From Chlorops oryzae (taxonomy: Eukaryota > Arthropoda > Insecta > Diptera > Chloropidae): DNA of 64,000 nucleotides. The stretch is taken from positions 118,880,421 through 118,944,420 of the forward strand of contig CM035806.1 in NCBI GenBank assembly GCA_020466095.1. Reading direction: 5' to 3'. A program made the translations under genes and the position numbers. The notes below the pieces were generated by a model that worked only from the letters and a program-made list of their open reading frames with translations, ran no database searches and had not been told where the DNA came from. This document shows positions 56,056 to 64,000 of the stretch, piece after piece (position 1 is the stretch's first letter; every line of letters starts with the position of its first letter).

Positions 56056-59000
56056 TCATAAGGTTTCTGGCAATTCGACTGGCAACAGACAGAGCTGTGT
56101 AATCGGCCTTGTGATGATACCAAATTGTGTTTTTACGTCGACAATGCGCACAAGACCATCATCCCCCGGGTGGACTTGAACGATCCTTCCTTTTCTCCAC
56201 TCAAATGGGGGCAGCTGAGCATCCAGGAGGACGACGAAATCGCCAACCTTTAAATTCGGCTGCGGCATCTTCCATTTATCTCTCTTATGTAGATTAAGGA
56301 GATATTCCAATTTCCACCGTTGAGCGAAGCGGTGACGTAGAATTTTCACTTTCTCCCATCGCGTAGTGAGCGGCAAATCAGCGTGTGATTCTTCAGGCCA
56401 AGCGGTAAGTGGAGCTCCTCGGAGGAAGTGCCCAGGTGTCAGTGCTAATCGGTCTGACGGATCATCTGACATTGGCGTGAGCGGACGCGAGTTCAAGACT
56501 CCTTCGATTCGTGCCAACAACGTGGCGAATTCCTCAAACGAGAATTTGTGCGGACCAGCTACCTTGACGAAGTGGATCTTGAAGCTTTTGACCGCCGCCT
56601 CCCATAATCCGCCCATATGAGGTGCGTGGGGCGGATCAGATGCCATTCGAACCCTTGCAGGGAATATTTTCGTTGAAGGTCGTCAGCAGCACTCGAAACG
56701 AATTTAGCGAGTTCGGCGTCTAAAGCATTTTTGGCGCCAATGAAATTCCAGCCGTTGTCGGAGAAAATTCTTTTAGGGAGTTCCCGGCGTCCTATGAACC
56801 GATCGAATGCGGCCCGGAAAGACATAGTGGACAACTCCGAGCATAATTCGAGGTGAACCGCCTTAGTGGCGAAACACACAAATACGCTGACGTAGCCCTT
56901 GAGATATGGTGCCGTCCGAAGAGTGGAGGTTTTGATGTCAAACGGTCCGGCAAAGTCGACGCCGGTATGCGTAAACGGTAGCGACAACGTTGATCTTTCA
57001 GCTGGCAGAGCGGCTATCATCTGAGTCTTCACTCGTTGCTTATGGATGGTGCACGTATGACAGCGAGTGATGCAGCTCTTTATTTTTTGTTTTAATCGCG
57101 CGATGTAAAAATTCTGTCGCACCATGCGAAACATGAGTTGAGCGCCACCATGCAGGAGCGTTTTATGTGCGAAGTCCAAATACAAGCGGCAAAACGTGGA
57201 GGCGGCAGGTATGATGATCGGATATCTCTCGTCTATCGTAAGATCTGCATGAATAAGCCGGCCATTGACGCGCAGCAGCCCATCATCGTCAAGCATAGGG
57301 TTCAGCGATAACAGCTCGCTCTTCTTTCCGAGTGGTTTTCCTTCACTGAGATCCTGATACTCGAGTGGATAATGAAATGTTTGTGAAAATAAAATTAAAC
57401 GATTTCTCACCATCGTCAGCTCATCTTGTGACAGTATAAGTGTGTTGGGACTTGGTACCATCTCTTTTCGCGCTTGTCTGTAGAAACGCATTACGTAGCC
57501 GATGACTCGAAGCGCTCGATCATACGATGAAAATCTGGCGAGAACGTCTTCCGATTCTGTAATGACGGTGAATGCGGCCGCCTTCCGTTCTTCAAGAGTT
57601 GTAGATTATGGGGGTTCAAACTGGGGCCATTTCTCTGGCGAGTCTACGAGCCATGACGGTCCTTGCCACCAAAGCGATTTTTCACAGAGATCCTGAGCTA
57701 GCTTCCCTCGGGTACCCAAATCAGCTGGATTGTCTCGCGATCGCACATGGCGCCATGGAGTGTTGCCAACGTTGGTCAGAATTTCGGAAATTCGATTGGC
57801 GACGTAAGTCTTCCATGCATTCGGAGGACGTTTCAGCCATGCCAGCACGATCGAGGCGTCTGACCATAGAACCGTTTGATGTTCGTGAATATGAAGCTGA
57901 GCGTTGATCGATTTGATAAGTCTGGACAGAAGAACGGCGGCGCAGAGCTCGAGGCGCGGTAGGCTGACAGTTTGCAACGGAGCCACCTTAGATTTCGCCG
58001 TAAGCAAGTGAGCATAAACTTGGTTGGGACTCCCGATGCGGAGGTAGAGTGCTGCACAATATGCTCGCTCCGATGCATCGCAGAATCCGTGGAGCTGAAC
58101 TGTGACCGCAGAATCGTAGTGCACCCATCTCGGAATTTGAATTTGCTCGATGAATGCCAAATCAATGACGAAAGCGTTCCAGCGTTCCAAAGCCTCATTC
58201 GACACCCGCTGATCCCATTCACTGCCTTCGAGCCACAGCTGTTGCATAAGAACCTTGGCGCGGATGATGATCGGCGTAAGCCATCCTGCTGGGTCGAATA
58301 GTTTTGCGATATCAGACAAAATTTGTCGTTTGGTCGTCGACGCTGCAGCAGAATGAGTACTCAATTTGTATGAAAACCGATCAGCAATGGCATTCCAGCG
58401 GATCCCCAACATTTTTGCGACGCTGGCAGATTTAAATTTCAAAAATTCGGCATCCAGCAGGTGTGAAGATGCGACATCCTTTAATAGTTCGGCATGGTTC
58501 GCGGTCATCTTCTTCAACGGAAATCCCGCAGAGCCGAGCGTGCGAATGAGTTGCGTTTTTGCTGTACATGCCGCTTCGAGTGTATGGCCGCCTGATAGGA
58601 CGTCGTCGACGTACGTTTCATTCTTCAAGATGAATGCTGCTTGAGGAGCGTCGTGCGCCGAGTCGTTTGCTAATTGATGAAGCGTACGAATGGCCAAATA
58701 TGGAGCACAGTTGACTCCAAACGTCACCGTTTTCAATTCGTAATCCTTGACCGGTCCAGTCTCGTCCTCGCGAAATAGGATGCGTTGAAATGCTCGATCC
58801 TCTTCATGCACCTGTATCTGTCGATACATCTTCTCTATGTCGCCGTTAAACACGAATCGATAGAGCCTCCAGTTGAGCAAAAGGCTGACCAAATCCGCTT
58901 GGAGCACCGGACCGACATGAAGCACATCGTTCAACGATAAGGATGACGAGGTTTTCTGTGACGCATTGAAAACGACGCGCACCTTGGCGGAGGTACTCTC

Positions 59001-60557
59001 TGGCTTCATCACTGCATGGTGGGGAAGATAAAAAGAAAGGAAATTATTTTCGTGTATAATTTCAGAATTGGAGCATGGCTCCATGTGATCATATTGTAGA
59101 TACTCTGCTAACACGGAGTTATAAGTGTCGCGCATAAGAGGCTGCTTCGCAAGTCTTCTCTCCAGGCTCTGGTATTGCGTCAGCGCCCCGAATCGCGATG
59201 CACCTAAGCATAAGGCGGATTTGGAAAATTGGACCTTAAATGGTAGACGTACGACATATCTACCTTCGGAATTTTTAACGGTGGTCTGAGCATAAAGCTC
59301 TTCACAATAAACATCCTCTGAAAGAGGCGGAGGGGAATGTGGAACCTCTTCTTGTTCCCAAAACGATTTGAGTAGCTCGGAGAGCGACTCATGGGTGTCT
59401 CCGGAGGAGACCTGCGTCGTAAACGCTTCGGTGGATTCGCTGGCGATAGGCCCACTCAAATACCACCCGAACACTGAATTTTGTCCTACGAGACTCCCTC
59501 CGACATTCATTTTGACTCCAGGTCGTAGTAATTTAGGCATAACATCGGAGCCGATGACCATGTCGATGCGGCCTGGATTCATGAAATGGGGGTCGGCGAG
59601 CTCAAGCGATGAAAGCTCTTGGGGATCCATGTTGGAGACCCGTTTGGCTGGAAGCCAATTTGTCAACTTTGGTAACACCACGGCGTCGATCTGATCCTCG
59701 AACGTAGAACGAGGCGATGCGAGCTTGATGGAACACTCTTTTTTTGCAATTTGGGTGCACTGACCGCCCATACCGGATACGTTGCACACTTTGGGCGTAG
59801 TTGGAAGATTCAATTGGAGCTGCATCCGTTCCGTAATAAACGTCCTTTGAGATCCTTGGTCGAGAAGGGCTCGCACTAAAAAGCGCTCTCCTTGATGCAA
59901 TATGTGTGTGAGCACGGTCGGCAACAGTACTTGCGTCTGGCTAATCGATACGTGCGCATGTGCTTGCGAAGTGGATGATCCGTCGGCGGTTACAAAATTC
60001 GAAGTCTTCGGTGGCGCGGAAGCCTGCGCCGGATGGCTCGTCGGAGACGGGCCGTCAGCCTGAAGAGGCGTCGGTGTGGTTGAAGATCCTTGACCCTTTT
60101 GTGTAGCCGTTGGATTCGGAAAATGAAGTAGCGTATGATGCGATTTTCTGCACTTTGCGCAACGGAAGGTACTATTACACTTTGCCTTTTGATGACCAGT
60201 CGAAAGGCAGTTGAGACATCGATGGTGCTGCGAAACAGCTTGGACACGTTCGTCGACCGACATATTGAGAAACACATCACATTGGCGTAGAGGATGGTTG
60301 CCGCGACAGAGGACGCAGACTCCATTGGTCCGCTCTTGGGCGAGAAACACGTTCGTCGAAGGCACTTCGGGTTTTACAGCGGGATGGGGAGCCTCCAATG
60401 CATTAAAGTTGGAAAGGCGTTCAACAACTTCATATCGCTTAGTCAAAAAGGCATTCATTTGTGGCCACGTTGGCACCTCTCGATGTGACGCCAATGACTG
60501 CTCCCAATGCGCGATCGTTTGCGCCGGAAGACGCAACTCTTCAGCATCTTGAGGCAA
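56056..60557 (-). pseudogene. BEL element pol (and Gag nucleocapsid), interrupted
   Basis: The 983-codon frame 60557-57606 contains, in order, three Gag zinc knuckles (residues ~81-145), an aspartic protease with DQGS (233-236; the family usually has DSG or DTG), reverse transcriptase with DIEKMYRQ (573-580) and YVDD (649-652), and RNase H (FCDASE ~825-830). It ends at an in-frame TAA. The same frame resumes and at 57491-56559 gives the integrase: zinc-binding H109/H114 and C144/C147, catalytic D179 (GVDFAGPF) and D245 (SDNGWNF). A frameshift near 56640 moves the third catalytic residue (GGLWE) and the C-terminal domain into another frame, 56646-56056. Copying and integration would be the role; this copy cannot make an unbroken product. 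Confidence 0.93.
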
Positions 60558-61265
60558 TCGTTGACGGTTGTTTGTATGCGCAGGATTCCTTCCGGCGTTT
60601 CATCTTGGATAGCAGGCAGGTCGAATAAATTTTTTAATTGATGATCGACGAGGATTCGTTTGTTCTCATATCGCGCCTTAAGAGCCTCCCACGCATTCGT
60701 AAAGTTGTAACATTCGTAAAGAACACAGCGGATAGCCTTTAACGATAGCACCCGCTGCTCCCGTCGTCTTGCTGCGAAGATGGTATAACTTTTGGACTGG
60801 TGGCAGCCGAGGGTGGTTGACGTAAACCGCGGTGAACATATCTCGAAATGCTGGCCATTCACTATAGCCACCAGCAAAAACTTCAGTATCACACGGTGGT
60901 ACCCTGATGAAATTGTCTTCTCCATGAAAGTCGTTAGGTGGAGGAGTTACCCGAGTGCTCGTCAGCGGTGGATGCTGGGGGGTGATTTCTCGTAACAGCT
61001 CTTGAAGCTTAGCTCTGGCTATCATCTGAAGATCGCGACACTCGTGATAACTAATTTCCGCTGAATCGGCCGCCTCTGGACTCCAGGCTCCTTGATCGAC
61101 CGCTGCTCGATACGTTTGACGCACTTCATTCCAGTCGTACATCAGTTGTTCAATTTTAATCTCCAGCAATTGCTCGCTTTGATTCATTGGATCGCTGTTC
61201 ATGGCTGCATCGCACATGTTCTTGAGCTCAGCTACCGCGGAGTGAAAATGTCGTAAGGGATCCAT
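60455..61265 (-). pseudogene. BEL element gag, N-terminal part, frameshifted
   Basis: Starts at ATG 61265 (helical N-terminus, then DFHGEDNFI and EWPAFRDMFTAVYVN, the DUF1759-type capsid). The frame stops at 60678, but capsid-like sequence (WEALKARYENKRIL, DETPEGILRI) continues in another frame from about 60850 to 60560, and then shifts back to the first frame at 60557. Two compensating frameshifts are the simplest reading. Encodes the particle's structural protein. Confidence 0.85.
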
Positions 61266-62302
61266 ATTGTTTACGGATGTTGATCACGAAACCCGATTCT
61301 AACGAGATGACTGTCCGAAGAATTCAATGCAAGCTCGATCAAATTCACCGTAAAAAAAATGAGAGCAACTTAAATTATCGCCGGCTTTTGATGTGAACTG
61401 GATGCCTGTTTATGAAAAAGAGATAAAAACCTCGGCCGAAAAGGAACAATACAAGTTATAAAACGGCAACCGCAGTGCGTATATGCGACCAATGCCTACC
61501 GTAGCGTACCTCAAATTTGTTTACCTTAACCTTCGCAACACTCCACAAATTTCCTGCAACCCCAAAGTCAATTAAAGAAAACCAAATCGTAAATGATTAT
61601 CAAAAAATATAAATAGAATTCGATGCGTTCGATTTGTTCAAAGTTTGTTTTTCCAACCAGTTTGCAAAGTTCCGATTATGCATCAAATCGAAAGCAGAGC
61701 GCGGCAGAGCGCAGCAGAGAGACTGAACGTATATGAAACCTGTGTTCGAATTGCGGTCACACACGTTCGTTCGAACAGTCGATGCGATCAACTTCTATGT
61801 TCGAAGTTCGATGCAACGCACAGCGTTAGAACTGACCTACGCAACACAATGCACGTAAGCCCGATGTGTTATACAGATTGCTTGGCTCGCTGTCTGCTAG
61901 CCTTGAATTCGTATGGACTTGCAATGGAAAAAAACTCAAACGATTTCTATGCGTGTTCCGCAAGCGAAATCCCAACGCAATAAAAGAAACGAAGAAAAAA
62001 ACCGCAATTCGTTCTCACAGGGAGCGAGAAACTCAAATGCTGCTTGCCAAGCCGCTATGTGCTGGTTGTTTTGCAATATCGACTGTGCACAAAAACCACC
62101 ACCAAAGGCAACACGGATGTGCGAGCGAGATATATGGTGCGAATATGAAGAGAAAGGATGAGTCGAAACGGCGATGTGTGTCACGTGATTGGATCGTGTT
62201 GCCCTTGACTTGTCTGGAGGGCAAATAGCGGTAAAGGGTGACACACACGTGGCCTACTTTCTCGATTCCCACTAAGATTGGTCCACCGGAGCCGATTCCA
62301 GG
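61266..62302 (-). other. BEL element 5' leader
   Basis: About 1 kb between PBS and gag. Several overlapping short frames on both strands, none with recognised domains. Presumed packaging and leader sequence. Confidence 0.55.
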
Positions 62303-62320
62303 CTCCTGGCAGGATCGCCA
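62303..62320 (-). promoter_or_regulatory. BEL primer binding site
   Basis: On the minus strand TGGCGATCCTGCCAGGAG begins two bases inside the 5' LTR. The TGG start is complementary to a tRNA 3' CCA end; I do not assign the tRNA. Confidence 0.7.
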
Positions 62321-62322
62321 AA

Positions 62323-62905
62323 TGTTGGAGTAAGAGATGGAGATAGTAAGCACCTACCTTTTGTCTTCCGGGCTGAGCTGGACGACGTTCGTGGTTTTGA
62401 TGACTCGGGATAACGGCGGTTGCACGACGCGGATTTCACGTTGAATGGGATTTGGTATTATTAAAGCGGGGAATTAAACAACTCAAATTATAATTTGCCT
62501 TCGTGGCGATGTATATGATGAAAGAAAAAAATGAACTAAAAAGTGCCTTCTTGGCGCGTTCTTACTACTATTTTTATTTCCTTTTTTTTTTTTCACTTTG
62601 GTGTTTTTTGTTTCTTATTTTCGTATACGATTCACGTTGTGATTGGTTTTGTTTTCTTTCACTTAATTTGAAATTCTTCTTTTTTTTTTGTTGTACGTTA
62701 CGTAGGCGGTTCGCGTTCGGGAGCGTTTTTATTAAAATTTAAGTTGCGACCTTTTTATTCGCGAGCACCAAACCGATTGAAGAAGATGTCGTCGTCGTCG
62801 CTCGATCTAGTGCTGTTGGACAAAAGGGTATTCGATTAGTTCGATTCTCGCCTAACTCTAAGGGCTCGGCTATCGAACGGCGGTAGCTGTGGTGAAGAAC
62901 GAACA
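62323..62905 (-). repeat. BEL element 5' LTR (in coding orientation)
   Basis: Counterpart of 54685-55267, followed by the CCTAT duplication. Confidence 0.95.
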
Positions 62906-62964
62906 CCTATTTTTTACTGGGTATGGAATGAATACGAAATTCATTTACTTTTTTAAATCAATAA

Positions 62965-63278
62965 GGCCCGATATTACAGTGCATACTTAAGTTAAGGAAG
63001 CTTGAAGACTTAAGAACAACTTAAGTGTCAAGCGGTTTAAAAGTCAATTTTTATCCAAAACTCACGAAAATTGTTTTCGGCAGGCAACATTTGAAAAAGC
63101 CTATATTTGTTATTTATAATTTTTTTTAAAATTCGAAAAATTAGTGAAATTCCTTCATTAAATTAATTTGAAAACTTATTTAGGGAGCACTTAAAATTTG
63201 TACTGTTAAAATGCTTTACAGACTTAAGCTTGACTTAAGTGCTAAGGAGACCTTAAGTATGCACTGTAATATCGGGCC
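62965..63278. mobile_element. 314-bp PIF/Harbinger-type MITE (TAA TSD)
   Basis: TIRs GGCCCGATATTACAGTGCAT perfectly inverted, with TAA at 62962-62964 and 63279-63281. CTTAAG motifs are repeated near both ends. Confidence 0.9.
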
Positions 63279-63287
63279 TAAGTCTTA

Positions 63288-63442
63288 AGGCTGTAGTACA
63301 TGAGATGTTAAAAGCCACATTCATATGTAGCTCTGACATCATTTTGACGTCAGAAAGTTTTTAAAATGGCTACATATAGTGTATTCAAAAACGTCAGAGC
63401 TACATATAAATGTGGCTTTTTACATCTCATGTACTACAGCCT
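63288..63442. mobile_element. 155-bp PIF/Harbinger-type MITE (TTA TSD)
   Basis: AGGCTGTAGTACATGAGATG inverted at the right end and TTA at 63285-63287 and 63443-63445. Almost the whole element folds back on itself. Confidence 0.9.
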
Positions 63443-63445
63443 TTA

Positions 63446-63788
63446 CTTTTAATATTAAAAAGGCTTCTTCTTAAATCGATTTTCTCCCAATAAGGAATCT
63501 TATAAAAACGTTATTTTTATAAGAATGTCACATAGTTTGATTGATATGGTCACCTTATTATTTTACTATATCAAGCAGTTTTCCCTATCCTTCAACATAA
63601 ATAATAAGATATTCACATTAAATACATGAGGATATCTTTTAAAATGTTTCAATAGGATTTTCTCTATGCATTCAAAGAGTTTTCTCTATGGAAAAAGCAT
63701 ATCGTTCATATACTTTAAGAAGATTTCTCTATGAAATCGCTCATCAAGGGGATCTTATCGATTTTATGGGGTCATATTTTTCTGTGTG
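63446..63788 (-). mobile_element. Partial CACACAG-type MITE
   Basis: The right end TTTTTCTGTGTG is followed by TA (63789-63790). Its complement resembles the start of 41243-41570. ATTTTCTCTATG motifs repeat about every 30-60 bp (63655-63735). The left end was not found. Confidence 0.45.
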
Positions 63789-63790
63789 TA

Positions 63791-64000
63791 ACTTCAAAAA
63801 CTTTTAGGATTTTTTTATTTTCTGCAAAATCGTTACAACTAAGACGTGTTGTCTTGAAGAAAAGTAAAAATTCATAATATAATATAATTAATCTATGACA
63901 ACAAGTGAACAATAATGTAATGAAGTATACATTGGAGGCACATGAAAGAAAAGTTTCATAATTTTTTTTGAACAGCTTCTTCCCTTATTTAATTTCCTTT
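63791..64000. other. Unassigned DNA at window end
   Basis: AT-rich; nothing recognised. Confidence 0.4.

Larger units (their letters stand above)
54685..62905 (-). mobile_element. BEL/Pao LTR retrotransposon, 8221 bp (TSD CCTAT)
   Basis: 583-bp LTRs at 54685-55267 and 62323-62905; I count about five substitutions between them. CCTAT at 54680-54684 and 62906-62910 is an exact TSD. Coding is on the minus strand: gag (61265 leftward), pol to 56056, then a second zinc-knuckle ORF (55953-55306). Structurally complete and, by its LTRs, young, but the coding frames carry several lesions. Confidence 0.95.

Noticed and set aside
61645..62353. Several ORFs on both strands in the BEL leader
   Set aside because: No domain, mutually overlapping, no conserved motif; leader sequence is the simpler view.

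Overview
This window looks like eukaryotic, AT-rich DNA from a fly of the higher Diptera. The only clear host gene is a multi-exon SLC22-type transporter with fly-like short introns. The repeats point the same way: an irritans-type mariner, BEL/Pao and Ty3/gypsy LTR elements, a THAP/P-type transposon, and elements built like the Drosophila DINE-1/HINE family with (GTCY)n microsatellites. A tephritid fruit fly is a guess; the species cannot be fixed from the sequence alone.

Almost everything except the transporter gene (36,257-38,614, minus) is transposable-element sequence, much of it nested. Many boundaries were fixed by finding matching terminal inverted repeats (TIRs) and target-site duplications (TSDs).
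- 0.4-6.1 kb: a TIR element (8-bp TSD) split by another TIR element (8-bp TSD), then a BEL gag remnant that received a hAT-type MITE (8-bp TSD) and a near-complete mariner (TA TSD).
- 6.1-18.4 kb: two copies of one TIR element. The first holds a 7.6-kb P-superfamily element with ~570-bp TIRs and a 7-bp TSD, which itself holds a MITE. The second holds a 2.2-kb hAT-like element (8-bp TSD) with ~425-bp inverted arms around a conserved gene fragment.
- 18.4-24 kb: a foldback element, a broken two-gene CACTA/EnSpm-like transposon, and a 121-bp tandem repeat.
- 24-36 kb: HINE-like elements, hairpin MITEs and large palindromes.
- 36-39 kb: the transporter gene, with an 811-bp perfect-type hairpin MITE just past its poly(A) signal.
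- 41-53 kb: a Ty3/gypsy element (TSD CCTG) whose 5' LTR is split by 4.7 kb of nested insertions.
- 54.7-62.9 kb: a BEL/Pao element on the minus strand with 583-bp LTRs and a CCTAT TSD.
- 62.9-64 kb: two PIF/Harbinger-type MITEs and part of another MITE.

No autonomous element here has an intact coding region: every transposase or pol carries at least one stop or frameshift. The observations I rate highest are a second zinc-knuckle ORF downstream of pol in the BEL element, tRNA-like (box A/box B) segments inside several TIR-bounded elements, the long-TIR P-type element with a single nonsense codon, and the palindromic hAT element that encloses a gene fragment.
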